Shown piece after piece: positions 1 to 9,517 of a DNA stretch of 64,000 nt (the stretch's first letter is position 1; every line of letters starts with the position of its first letter). The notes under the pieces are model-generated. The model was given only the letters and a program-made list of their open reading frames with translations, was not told the origin of the DNA and did not search any database. The stretch spans positions 682,001 to 746,000 of the forward strand of contig JAPNXP010000017.1 of the NCBI GenBank assembly GCA_028753945.1. Reading direction: 5' to 3'. The DNA comes from Hexactinellida sp. DTS-2022 (taxonomy: Eukaryota; Porifera; Hexactinellida). The position numbers were made by a program, and so were the translations under genes.

Positions 1-35
1 TTTGAACGACTAATTATGAACTTCCACCCATGAGC

Positions 36-380
36 CTACATAAATTTGAGCGTTCTAGATAAATTTTTTCGGGCATACAAAGATCTCGCTAAAATGAAGC
101 GATTACTCCTTAATTTATTTATTACCACTTGAATAATAGGAAACCCAACATCACCATTAATCAAAATGTAAATTATATTAGTTGGAACTCTAGTCCAGGC
201 AAAAACTGATTTAAAGATCGACCAGCCTGACCCAAAAGAAGGGACGACGCTAGCAACGTCAAGACACGAGAAAAATCGCTTCCCCTCAAGCTTGTCCAAA
301 ATCGATTGTGGGTTTGGGGGACCATATTCGTCCTTTATCGTTACCGAATTTAACGGACTGTAATTAACTGCAAAGCGCAT
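36..380 (-). pseudogene. Ty3/gypsy reverse transcriptase fragment
   Basis: A 114-residue minus-strand reading frame begins with the RT finger/palm signature: RFAVNYSPLNSVTIKDEYG resembles the RFCVDYRxLNxVTxKDxYP block of Ty3/gypsy RT, followed by an ILDKLEGKRFFSCLDVAS block that includes the first catalytic aspartate of the LDLASGY motif. After about residue 45 the similarity is lost, and no F/YxDD box follows. It lies head-to-head with the plus-strand integrase relic that starts near 400, so the two pieces cannot be one intact element in this arrangement. Family assignment is secure; the fragment is non-functional. Confidence 0.75.
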
Positions 381-398
381 TCGACCGTCCTTCTTACG

Positions 399-1440
399 CC
401 TGGAGCTGCTATAGGGAGGTTGTCTGCCGGAAAGAGATGCGAACTGTTCTCTCAGGAATGCATAATATGTCAGCGAGTTAAGCCATCGCGTTGATCGAGG
501 GAACCAATAGAATCGATTTCACTCGGAAAGGATTGTCCTGGAGCTGCTATAGGGGTTGAGAATATAGATATTTTCTAGTGAGGGTCGACTTTCACACGCC
601 ATGTTGAGTTAATGCCACCTCACGACCAATCAGCTGGTAGTGTAATCGCTCCCTTTGAACAAGGTTGGATTTATAAGGGCCATGGCTTTCCGGAAATCGT
701 GGTTACTTACCAAGGTTCACAGCTCAATGACTCCGAGTTCCGGAAAGTAAGTACACCTCTAAATATTGATAAACGCCACACCACTCCCTACCATCCGCAA
801 TGCGATGGTATGGCGGAAAGGAACGTCGGGTTCATCAAACAAGTATTACTTTGTTTGATGTTGGGTCGACAATTAGCAAAGGGTTCTTGGCCAGCTTTCA
901 CTGTAACTGGATGGCAAATGCGTCCAGTAGAGTTTCACCGTATAAATTGACATACAGCAGACAACTTCGGTCACCTATAGACTTGTGGTGTAGATACCTT
1001 GGAAGTGGTACTCAGAATTCACATGGTGAATACCTTGATACGTTAAGGACGAATCAGACAGAATTGCACGCCTTGGTAAAAGAAAACATTGAACGAACTT
1101 TAACAAATGCTAGGGAGTCGTTGAATGCTGGAAGGTCGATTCAGTACATAGTTGGAAAGGGAGGCAAAGTGATGCTACGAAATTGGGCCAGACATGACTC
1201 TTTAGACCAGAGATACGAGGGACCGTACGAAGTCTTAGACAGAAAAGGACCTGACGTGAAGAACAAAATTCAGAGACAGCTCCGAAACAGAACTTGGGGC
1301 GCTCGAATTCAGCATCGCACAGAATGGATCCATCTGGATAGGTGCAAAGTGTATCATGGAAGTTCTTCAAGTCAGTGGATGCCCGGCTCTGGGACAGGTA
1401 GACAATGAACGAGGGGAGGAGATAGCCCCCAACGAGGAGA
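399..1440 (+). pseudogene. Ty3/gypsy integrase fragment (5' of nested transposon)
   Basis: Broken plus-strand pol reading frames. Near 440-500 the HHCC zinc-finger tail is visible (ECIICQRVK). From 612 the core shows a GFPEIVVTYQGSQ block, TPYHPQCDGMAERN (the conserved YHPQxdGxxER region carrying the catalytic glutamate) and then, after a frameshift near 930, the C-terminal part with YEGPYEVL and TEWIHLDRCKV. The same order occurs in the better preserved element at 24.6-28.5 kb. The second catalytic aspartate position reads as tyrosine (VTYQG instead of TDQG), which argues for an inactive enzyme. The frame runs to 1440, where a foldback transposon has inserted, and resumes at 8120. Two copies of an 18-bp sequence (399-416, 537-554) flank the first part. 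Confidence 0.8.
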
Positions 1441-2132
1441 ACGAGTGTGAAGTTGGCTTAGTATTCGACCAGACTCACTTCTAGTTATCAGATTTGAATA
1501 AGTTTAGTGTCATTCGAAAGAGAATATACAGAGGTATTCCGTAATATGATTTATTTTCAAATTTTTTAACTTTAGTTGGTTATTTTTAGCATACAAACTA
1601 CAAAGCCGCACTGGTATCTCATCAAAAATCACTATCTCTAAATTTAATTAGATTTCTGAAAAATTGGCATTATACTTTTGAGAGATGGAGGTTTATGTGA
1701 TTAAAATATTATTTCAAAATTCCCAAAATTTTGGAGTTATCAACATTCAAACTTTAAGTTGGGAAAATGAGTGGAAGTCGAAATTAGAAAAGTCAACTTA
1801 GTAGGATTAGTTCAAAGTGTCAATTCCTATCCAATATCAAACTGAATCTAGTTTATTTGGTATCATTCGTTAGAGGAGACACGGAAGTTTACCTCAATGT
1901 TATTATATTATCGAATATTCCCTAAATAACAGACAAATCAGTCTTTAGAAAATGGCGTAAATCTCTGTTTTTATGGTGTTCTCTTTTCCAACTTTGAACT
2001 CAATTTTCCGAGATCATATATTATCAGAATCGATTCAAACTTTACAGGTACTTTCTCTGATATACTATAATTTATTCCCCTGAAAGAATAACTGGGGTCG
2101 CTACTAATTTCTTTCAGAATTTTATTAATTTT
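1441..2132. repeat. Left terminal inverted repeat of foldback transposon
   Basis: About 690 bp whose reverse complement matches 7411-8119 almost base for base, with scattered substitutions. The outermost bases (ACGAGTGTGAAGTTGG) match the right end with two mismatches. The right arm has one extra 17-18 bp stretch near 8068-8085 produced by a short local duplication of GAAGTGAG. Confidence 0.9.
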
Positions 2133-2542
2133 CCAAAATGTTTCAATTTCGATCTCATTATTTTTGCTAAGCCTACCTTTATTTCATCATTAACATCAAT
2201 ATTAGTGATATCATTTATACTATCTACAGAATATAACACAATTCATTCGCTTCCTCTTAGTTCCCATTCTAGTATTGAGTTTCAACTAATAATAGCAAAT
2301 TGTTATTGCAACTATATAACTAGACATCAAATGATTGGAATGCAAACAGAATCAGTAAACAATGAATTATTCTAGTTATAATAATGGTAGGTGATCATTC
2401 TATAATTGTTAACAAATGCACGAAGAATGGCTTCACAATGTGTGCTTGTATCAATTCCCACTGCTTTTTGGATTGATATACTTATCCAATTCCAAGAAGA
2501 GAGAATGGCATTGAGGCATCTCATTAAAATAATGTGTGTTTA
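2133..2542. other. Internal spacer of foldback transposon, no gene seen
   Basis: AT-rich sequence between the left arm and the pogo-type MITE. I see no coding frame or repeat in it. Confidence 0.5.
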
Positions 2543-2717
2543 CCGTGGAGTCTCCGAATAACGGACACGTTGGGGACATGGCCTTTGTTTGTTGTTTGGA
2601 GATCTCCGCTTCTTGGAGACGGCTGAAGTATTAATTACATGCATGGTAAATTCATTCCGTTCCAGGATGTTTGTCCATTTTAGAGGCTTCTCGGAGTGAC
2701 CGTTTGGGAGACTACAG
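2543..2717. mobile_element. pogo/Tigger-type MITE
   Basis: The ends are inverted and imperfect: the left starts CCGTGGAGTCTCCG followed by a CGGACAC block, the right ends with a GTGACCG block and GGGAGACTACAG. TA dinucleotides flank it (2541-2542, 2718-2719). The ends resemble the better conserved MITE at 8749-8953 and the CAGTRGARCCTC termini typical of pogo/Tigger elements. No coding capacity. Confidence 0.65.
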
Positions 2718-2969
2718 TATATTAATTCCTTTTTTGTATTTGCCTTCTTTTAAGAACTATAGGAAACATCTTTACACAATTATTTATAAATCATCCACAT
2801 GTACATTTAAGAAATAACTTACCACTTTATAACTGTCCAACATAAATGTTGTTGAAAATCTTTACTATTTAAGTGGAGGTGGCTGATAATTGTTTGTTTA
2901 TTGCCTGTAGACATATTAATCGCAAATTTTTGCGCTATAAGAGCCGAAATAATTTTATTCTTCTTTTTC

Positions 2970-3086
2970 TTCTATCGATGTAATTAAGAGGATCACTTTG
3001 GTTGTGATCCTCTTAATTACATCGATAGAAGTGAACTCCCATTATAACGAAGTCTAGTACTTGGACTTCGTTATAACGGGAGTCAC
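2970..3086. repeat. Two back-to-back hairpins
   Basis: Hairpin 1 has perfect 27-bp arms (2970-2996 and 3004-3030) with a 7-nt loop. Hairpin 2 begins on the next base, with arms of about 24 bp (3031-3054 and 3063-3086), one bulge and one mismatch, and an 8-nt loop. They lie just downstream of the OTU end of the minus-strand transposon gene. Confidence 0.85.
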
Positions 3087-3184
3087 TTCTAAACCTGGAT
3101 AACATTCCGCATAAGACAATTAATCATTAACTAATAAAGTTAATCCTTTGGTTATCTAATTATATAGTTTTAATTAATTAATAT

Positions 3185-3742
3185 CTACGTAATCAGTGAA
3201 TTCATTGATTGCCTCGTAGATATTAAATCCACCCGTAATATTGGTTCATAATGTACTCCATTATGATTAATATAGAAAGAGCCCTCATTATTTCCTGGAG
3301 GAGACTCCAAAGTATCAATTAGTTTAGCCCCTCTGTCTGAGAATACCATCCACTTATTACCCATGTCTGAACTAAATACCCAAATATCCGTATGCAATAA
3401 TAAGGCTTAAGAAAATAACTCCACATCAGTACCGACGTAGAATTCCTCTTCGTATTTGATTTCACTACATAGTCTGCCACATTACGATAGTTGATTACAC
3501 TCGTATGGAAATTTATAGACAATAAACTTATTGTATGCTTCCTTCAGCTTACCAACCATATTCTCTACAACTTTCAACTGTACTAAATTAAAACTATTAA
3601 TTTTTCCAGTCAACCAGTATGATAATGATGCAAATAAACAATTTCCATCTCCAGGAATTCGCAAACACTTCGAAGGAACATATTCTTTTAAATTAGAATT
3701 AGCTGGGATATTATCTCTTATGGAATTTGTAGAATTCGACAA
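3185..3742 (-). pseudogene. OTU-like cysteine protease domain (C-terminal part of transposon protein)
   Basis: The frame at 3482-3742 carries the OTU nucleophile motif GDGNCLFASLSYWLTG, in which the aspartate and cysteine of the DGNC box are intact. After a frameshift the domain resumes at 3185-3397 with HTDIWVFSSDMGNKWMVFSD and ends with INHNGVHYEPIL, which carries the distal catalytic histidine (GVHYEPI). The middle section (3398-3520) lies in a third frame. OTU enzymes cleave ubiquitin or similar chains; in transposons their role is unknown. The domain follows the transposase-like blocks on the same strand in the foldback element and probably formed the C terminus of that protein. At least two frameshifts make it a pseudogene. 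Confidence 0.8.
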
Positions 3743-3974
3743 CTGTAAATGTAAATCTTCACATAACTTCTTCTTTCCCGATATGTAAGTGGTTGGAATG
3801 CCGGTAACTTATATTCCATGGTAGCCACTTCTACTAAATCTAAATCACTAATTATTTCAATTTCATTTACACGTACTCTATCATCAATAACTGTCGACTG
3901 GAAATCGAAATAAACTGGTTTTTCTTCACAAATTGTAGCTTCCTCTCTGTCTCTTGAACGTATACTTATACTTT

Positions 3975-4690
3975 CTACATTAAAACTTTTACAGACTTGA
4001 AATTTGTAAATATCGTACTAACTTTATCAACAGTTGATTTAGTATGACTAAATTTACAATTCTTACTTCTAGACCACTCCTCTTTGCACTCCTCTTCATT
4101 CTCCACGCCTAATCTCTTCTTAACTTTAAACACTTTATGAGCCAGTGGGGTAAAAACAAATTTAAAAGCCTCAATCCTATCGTCTATGTTATTATAAACT
4201 GTTCTGATGAAATCAGCAGCTCGTATCCCGGTCTCTGAATTAAATATGCTGTGTTTAACAATTCTGAACCAATTCTCAACAATCGCATTACTGTCTGTTG
4301 CATTCTCTGACGAATTAACTGTACATAAAATTATCCCACTCCACAACGGTAACAATGGCATATAATACGTGAGAAGAAATTCAACTATATTGGGGTTATA
4401 AGATACACTAGGATCAAGTTGCGAATTATTTTCGAATTCGCTTATTGAGACTAAAGTATCACGATAAATCAATTAAAAATGTCTGCCGAAGGGGATTTCT
4501 CTCTGTAAGTTACAGCATTACTCTTAACTTCAGTCTCATCCTCGAATTCATTGGGGGCATCATTAATGACATTAATGCCCACCTTAATACATTCTTCTAG
4601 TTGGTTTAATTTAGTGCAATAAACACTAGTTTGCTTATTACTACACAAAATATAACAAAGTAACCCGAAAAGTTGATTAATTTCATCCAC
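3975..4690 (-). pseudogene. Transposase-like protein, central/C-terminal part
   Basis: Two reading frames (4469-4690, then 3975-4472) lie between the 5104-5304 block and the OTU domain. The second contains YYMPLLPLWSGIILC, then SNAIVENWFRIVKHSIF and RAADFIRTVY. I recognise this layout (PLWSG block followed by SNAxVENWFxxxK) from large uncharacterised transposon proteins of invertebrates, but cannot attach a superfamily with certainty. The conserved glutamate in NAIVENWF is a candidate for the last catalytic acid. The frames overlap by a few bases, so at least one frameshift separates them. Gene order and strand agree with a single original protein spanning about 5.9 to 3.2 kb. Confidence 0.55.
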
Positions 4691-4815
4691 TTGTTTTCAA
4701 TTAACTATACGACCAAATACATGCAATATTATTCTTTTTAAAGCTTTTTATAATTTGAATTTCTTATTTAAAATAACTAATTCTGTGCATGATTTGAGCC
4801 GAGCAATTTTAGCGG

Positions 4816-5095
4816 TACGTGGTATACCGATGGTATAATTAGGTATAATTAATTATACCAAATTAGGAATTGTTCGGTATAACATTCAAAACTTCCATTA
4901 CACATTTAATATACCTACATCTATACTACCTTAAATACTCGAAATTAACGTAGTACATTGTTGTATAATATTGGTCTAATCTAGGTGCTATCTAGGTAAA
5001 ATTTAATAAATATTAAGTATAAGGTGGTATACCGAAACTAGACACTAACTTGGTATAATTGGTTATACCTAATTATACCATCGGTATACCACGTA
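4816..5095. mobile_element. MITE with 45-bp GGTATAATT-rich TIRs inside the transposase
   Basis: The left end (from 4816) and the reverse complement of the right end (to 5095) share about 45 bp starting TACGTGGTATACCGATGG. The element interrupts the minus-strand transposase frame directly after an HLCSH motif, and the frame is readable on both sides if the insert is left out. GCG on both sides may be a 3-bp target duplication. The interior is AT-rich with no coding frame. Confidence 0.75.
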
Positions 5096-5103
5096 GCGTG
5101 CGA

Positions 5104-5304
5104 GCAAAGATGGAGGACTGTTATGATATTATCACCTAAGTTCTCATTATTAGCTATAAATTCCCAACAATATTGGAGATAATGAAAAATAGTAAATTTG
5201 TTAAACGCTAAACATGTACTGTGCATCATAGCTAAACTAATATCTATCTCAACTTTCTTAATTTTTAACTCCATTGTGTTAAATAATTTACACTCAAACA
5301 CCAT
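5104..5304 (-). pseudogene. Transposase-like protein, core block
   Basis: The minus-strand frame contains EIDISLAMMHSTCLAFNKFT, then YLQYCWEFI and IITVLHLCSH. This pattern (I-x-D-x-S followed by N-x-x-x-FNK, later a hydrophobic stretch and HLCSxH) is shared by the same uncharacterised transposase-like proteins as the 3975-4690 block, and the aspartate is a candidate catalytic residue. The MITE at 4816-5095 cuts the frame immediately after CSH. Confidence 0.55.
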
Positions 5305-5502
5305 TTTTTCAGGAAGTGTTAGATCTCAGCTGTGCTATGATCGCTACTTATCATTTCAGCTAATGGGATGGGACTGATGGAAAACTCCGGGTGTTGTATT
5401 GTAAGGGCATAGTAAATATTTTCTTAGAACAGGAAGGGGGTTTAGAAATAAGAGAACCAGTCGGATCTAAATTCAAGACAATATGATTATTTTTCATTAC
5501 TT

Positions 5503-5920
5503 TTAGAATTTCCAGCTGCTTATAAAAATACATATGAATAATGAAAGGATCCTGTACGAAATACTGAACATAGCCTGGTAGGAGGGATTCAGGAAGTATA
5601 TAACGGAAATACTGCTGTTTGCTGCTACATCTTCCATATATACATTAGAAACCGCTCCGTGGATTTTAATTCGGCTTTGACTTTCCGCAAACAATCATGT
5701 GATTTAAGAGAAGTCAAATTACCATAACAGAGACCCTGATTACTTGAATTATTAAACTGTTTAATATAAATTTACTAACCGAATTATTAACTAATAATTC
5801 TCCCATTTTACTACGCTCACTGCAAGATAGATGGCGACTAAATGCACTCTGCCCATCTGTGTGTTGAAATGACAAATATCCTTCTGAGTAAATCTTGACA
5901 AGTATGTCATTATCTACCAA
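5503..5920 (-). pseudogene. Transposase-like protein, N-terminal part
   Basis: Two minus-strand frames (5714-5920 and 5503-5694) precede the core block in the same transcriptional direction. The first contains GYLSFQHTDGQSAFSRHLSC and ERSKMGELLVNNSVSKF. I infer it is the N-terminal part of the same protein from position and strand; no catalytic residue can be assigned here. Frames are broken between 5694 and 5714. Confidence 0.4.
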
Positions 5921-6040
5921 ATTTAGTGCATCATCAATATAAAAGATCTAAGATCGACAATTTTCAAACTTACAAGACGCTCTAGCTCTGAAGAAAGGAC
6001 TATTAACCTTACGACTATCAGGTTTCTTCTAGAGCCGAGC

Positions 6041-6425
6041 GATTAGACACGAACACGACACGACACGAATTCGTGTTCTTGTCGTGTTCGTGTTCAAAGT
6101 TCATGTCTCGTGGCGGGTTCGTGTCGTGGTGGGCAAAGATTTTCATGTTCGTGTCGTGTTCCCACACCTCTGCCAAATTTCAAGTCTGGAGCTCTTAGCA
6201 GTTCCTCAATCAATTCCGAACAAACAAACAAAAAAACAAATCATTGTGATTTTATATATAAGATATTATACAATACTTATGGTGAACAAGTTATTGTATA
6301 ATATTCGTATGTTATGATCTTAATTCATTATATTTATTCATTTAATTTTTCCAATTTGTAGTTCGTGTTGATGTTCGTGTTCGTGTTTCGTGTTGACGTT
6401 CGTGTTTCGTGTTCGTGTCGTCGAC
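6041..6425. repeat. CGTGTT-repeat element
   Basis: Both ends are built from short CGTGTT/ACACGA arrays in inverted orientation (about 6045-6150 and 6361-6425), with a self-complementary ACGAATTCGT core near 6068. A GTTCCTCAATCAATTC/AACAAACAAAC segment near 6205-6240 in the middle resembles Helitron 5' regions elsewhere in the window. It probably sits in an intron of the transposon gene. Confidence 0.55.
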
Positions 6426-6494
6426 AAAAAGATTTGATCTCAGCTAGTAGTTCTAAAAAATAATAATAAAGGATATTCTTATCCATAACATACA

Positions 6495-6728
6495 TCAGTC
6501 AAAATTACCTCGTTCGTGATGAGAATCTTGAGTTGGGGTGATAGGCCCAGGATTGATCTCAATTCCGCCAATGAAGAGTAGAATGGCTACTATACATGCA
6601 ATAAAAGCCGAGATGATCGAAACAGATGATTCAGTTTGGTCAGTTGATTGATGATAATGATGGGTATTATTGCATCTGCGGGTGCAATGCAATCCGATGC
6701 GAGCACGCGACAATTCAATAGAAATCAT
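6495..6728 (-). CDS. N-terminal exon with membrane segment and 2A-like peptide
   Basis: This 77-residue minus-strand frame starts with ATG at 6728. Residues about 35-53 form one hydrophobic segment (SIISAFIACIVAILLFIG) followed directly by GGIEINPGP, a match to the 2A ribosome-skipping consensus (D/G)(V/I)ExNPGP. The frame ends soon after, and GAG|GTAATT, a good splice donor, lies just upstream of the stop, so it may be a 5' exon of the OTU transposase gene. 2A peptides cause co-translational separation at the Gly-Pro bond and are known from viruses, non-LTR retrotransposons and some animal NLR proteins. Linkage to the downstream frames is inference from strand, spacing and the shared element. 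Confidence 0.55.
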   Translation of the reverse strand: MISIELSRARIGLHCTRRCNNTHHYHQSTDQTESSVSIISAFIACIVAILLFIGGIEINPGPITPTQDSHHERGNFD

Positions 6729-7048
6729 TGAGATAGAACTAATGAATGAAGAAAGAATTGTAGAATAGAACTAATGAATAAAGAAATAATTGTATAAGAG
6801 AACTAAAGTTCGAGAAATAATTGTAGAAAAATCAGGGAAAAGTTTGAAAGAATGATAAAGATTTTAAAAGCAATGAATGTCAAGTTCGAAATCTCCTCCT
6901 AGCTTGAATGAGGCTTAAATATTCTAAGAATAGCTTAAATGCGCAACAGCTAAATTTGTAAGTAGAACTAACGATTGTGTGACGCAAATTAAACTTGTGA
7001 GAAAATACCATTTAGGGCTATAGGTGCGTACTTGTGTATACTGAGCTA

Positions 7049-7355
7049 CAGTGCTCGACAAAATGAAATTTTGATTGTGGATAATTAAGCCACCACATAA
7101 ATTTTTCTGATGGCTAAAGAATAAACTACTGCCGGTTTAACAAACCATTGATGACTTATCATAGATCTGATGCCGTAAAACAACACTAATGTTATTAACA
7201 AATGATGCAAAGATAAATATAATCTAGATTCTAGACCAATTCTAATAATTTACAATTTATGGTAGAATAGTTAAGCCACCCAATGCAAAATTTGGTGGCT
7301 TAAATATGATTTTTGGTGGCTAACGCCACCAAACCACCTAATTTGTCGAGCACTG
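7049..7355. mobile_element. hAT-type MITE, CAGTGCTCGAC termini
   Basis: 307 bp with inverted CAGTGCTCGACAAA termini and an exact 8-bp duplication CTGAGCTA (7041-7048, 7356-7363), as expected of hAT elements. A longer copy interrupted by other elements is at 16742-18411, and a partial copy at about 61918-62008. Confidence 0.85.
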
Positions 7356-7410
7356 CTGAGCTACTAATGTATGAATATTGAAAATTTAATTAATTAGCTA
7401 TTGCTGTACA

Positions 7411-8119
7411 AGAAATTAATAAAATTCTGAAAGAAATTAGTAGCGACCCCTGTTTTGTTTCAGGGGAATAAATTATAGTATATCAGAGAAAGTACCTGTA
7501 AAGTTTGAATCGATTCTGATAATATATGATCTCGGAAAATTGAGTTCAAAGTTGGAAAAGAGAACACCATAAAAACAGAGATTTACGCCATTTTCTAAAG
7601 ACTGATTTGTCTGTTATTTAGGGAATATTCGATAATATAATAACATTGAGGTAAACTTCCGTGTCTCCTCTAACGAATGATACCAAATAAACTAGATTCA
7701 GTTTGATATTGGATAGGAATTGACACTTTGAACTAATCCTACTAAGTTGACTTTTCTAATTTCGACTTCCACTCATTTTCCCAACTTAAAGTTTGAATGT
7801 TGATAACTCCAAAATTTTGGGAATTTTGAAATAATATTTTAATCACATAAACCTCCATCTCTCAAAAGTATAATGCCAATTTTTCAGAAATCTAATTAAA
7901 TTTAGAGATAGTGATTTTTGATGAGATACCAGTGCGGCTTTGTAGTTTGTATGCTAAAAATAACCAACTAAAGTTAAGAAATTTGAAAATAAATCATATC
8001 ACGGAAAACCTCTGTATCTTCTCTTTCGAATGACACTAAATTTATTCAAATCTGATAACTAGAAGTGAGTTATTTACTGAAGTGAGTCTGGTCGAATACT
8101 AAGCCAACTTCACAGTCAT
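7411..8119. repeat. Right terminal inverted repeat of foldback transposon
   Basis: Reverse-complement partner of 1441-2132. It carries a 17-bp extra segment near 8068-8085 compared with the left arm, made by duplication of the octamer GAAGTGAG. Confidence 0.9.
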
Positions 8120-8385
8120 ACGAGGAGATAGGTATACAATTTGCAGATATCCATGCTGAACAAGAAATTAGGGATGATTTGGATAGTGATGCTGTAGTGG
8201 TAACCCAGGACTTAAACCTTAAAGTTACGGAGAATGAGGCTAGTTCGATGGAGAGAATGTATCCCGCACGAAATAGAAGACCTAGGCAGTACTATGGAGA
8301 GGTAGTCTCTTGGGATCAAGTCCCCATGAGAGGTGCAAGAAAGTCGAGTGGGAAGAAAATACTTGATAGGCAAAAGATTAGTTAA
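8120..8385 (+). pseudogene. Ty3/gypsy pol C-terminal tail
   Basis: This is the continuation of the integrase frame interrupted at 1440: the reading frame entering the foldback element and the one leaving it are in register once the element and one 9-bp repeat are discounted. It ends at a TAA (8383-8385). The YPARNRRPRQYYGE segment resembles the basic tail found at the end of many gypsy pol proteins. A purine-rich tract follows at once. Confidence 0.7.
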
Positions 8386-8432
8386 AAAGGGGGTGATGTT
8401 AGAGATATTATAATAACATAGTTAGCAACATT

Positions 8433-8609
8433 CAGGGGCGTCCTGGCCAGGGGGGGCCCATCGGGGAAATTTCTATGCTTTTGTACAGATATAATAGCCT
8501 TATAAGGGCCCCCAAGGGGGCCCTTATATAACTAGGAGCCCAAATTAGGAACCCCCAAGGGGAGCCCAGCGGGGATTCCCCGCTGGTTTGTATGGCCAGG
8601 ACGCCCCTG
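8433..8609. mobile_element. hAT-type MITE, CAGGGGCGTCCTGG termini
   Basis: 177 bp with inverted CAGGGGCGTCCTGGCCA termini, a G-run at the left and C-run at the right, and an exact 8-bp duplication GCAACATT (8425-8432, 8610-8617). A relative sits at 47747-47901. Confidence 0.9.
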
Positions 8610-8748
8610 GCAACATTGTTAGTGAACCATAGCAGTAGTTATTCTGATCAGTTACAAATTAGATCTGTACAACTTAGGTATGCTTTAGTTAGTATCCGAG
8701 ATTACTGAATTAATTTCGATACTATTACTCGCTTGTATAATTATACTA

Positions 8749-8953
8749 CAGTAGAGCCTCTGAACAACGGACACCTTTGGACCGGAACCGTTGTCCGTTA
8801 TTTAGAGGTTTTCCGCTATTTAGAGGTTGTCCGCTATTTAGAGGTTGCTTTTCTATTAGACATATGCTAAATAAATAAATCCGTGCCACGAGGGTTGTCC
8901 GTTATTTAGAGGTTGTCCGCTATTTGGAATGTCCGTTATGGGAGGCTCCACTG
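8749..8953. mobile_element. pogo/Tigger-type MITE
   Basis: 205 bp starting CAGTAGAGCCTC and ending GAGGCTCCACTG, flanked by TA. The interior has tandem GTCCGNTATTTAGAGGTT units. Confidence 0.85.
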
Positions 8954-9294
8954 TATATATATTGCTAGCGAGCATTCGATAGTACTTATAGTAGTTGACA
9001 AGCTATTCGTAGTGTAAAATCAGAATACCGAAATATTCAAATAATTCAAAATTCAGAACGCATATAAAGATTCTGCTTGTGCAGAATGCTAGCTTGTATA
9101 TGCTAACCGATATACAAATAATACCTTCGATGGAAAAATATTAATCAAATAAATTTTATTCTAGAATATCATCGATTATAATTGTTTGTACTAGTACTTT
9201 GTAATGTGTTAGTTACTACATGGCCTACTTAATATACGGTCGTGTATGCCACCGAGTATATGTGAAAACTGTAAGATATGGAAATTGTTGCTTA

Positions 9295-9416
9295 CCTTAT
9301 TATAGGAAATTAACGTGCCATGTATTTAACTCGAATTGCTCCAATTCGCGTTAATTTCATGGAGCGTTAATTTCCGTCTTATTAATTTAATGACGCGTTA
9401 ATTTCCTATAATAAGG
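9295..9416. mobile_element. TA-type MITE, CCTTATTATAGG family
   Basis: 122 bp with inverted CCTTATTATAGGAAATTAAC termini; TA on the left, TC on the right. Other copies: 9518-9608, 45744-46079 (336 bp), and single ends at 21299 and 48305. Confidence 0.8.
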
Positions 9417-9418
9417 TC

Positions 9419-9517
9419 ATTAGACTAGGACAGAATATATCCGGGAGTATAATTAGGCTAGGATATAATATACCCAGGAGTATGATTAGACTAGGACATT
9501 ATATACTCGGGGGTATA
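9419..9517. repeat. 33-bp minisatellite, three units
   Basis: Three 33-bp units (9419-9451, 9452-9484, 9485-9517), each beginning ATTAGRCTAGGA and ending near GGGAGTATA. The array is sandwiched between two CCTTATTATAGG MITEs. One unit start reappears next to a MITE end at 21312. Confidence 0.85.

Larger units (their letters stand above)
1441..8119. mobile_element. Foldback (MULE-like) DNA transposon, 6.7 kb, 9-bp TSD
   Basis: The element is bounded by two nearly identical inverted arms (1441-2132 and 7411-8119) and flanked by the 9-bp direct repeat ACGAGGAGA (1432-1440 and 8120-8128). Removing the element and one repeat restores one gypsy pol reading frame across the site, which independently supports these exact borders. 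Inside, on the minus strand, lies a decayed gene (about 6728 to 3185) with a 2A-like N-terminal exon, transposase-like blocks and a C-terminal OTU protease domain. Long TIRs with a 9-bp duplication are characteristic of Mutator-like elements, some of which carry cysteine proteases; that superfamily assignment is inference. Four or more smaller MITEs are nested inside. Confidence 0.85.
8386..9220 (+). repeat. Polypurine tract and 3' LTR of gypsy relic
   Basis: AAAAAGGGGG (8385-8393) is a typical polypurine tract and is followed by TGTTAGAG at 8397, a plausible LTR start. A matching TGT...ACA end could be 9220, but no second LTR is present in the window, so the right border is a guess. Two MITEs (8433-8609 and 8749-8953) are nested in it, leaving about 440 bp of LTR proper. 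Confidence 0.55.

Noticed and set aside
1441-8119. The 700-bp arms as the two LTRs of a retrotransposon
   Set aside because: They are inverted, not direct, and the 9-bp duplication with frame continuity of the surrounding gypsy gene fits a TIR element.
9419-9517. Three spaced 33-bp units as a CRISPR array
   Set aside because: Units are directly adjacent with no spacers, and the context is animal transposon DNA.
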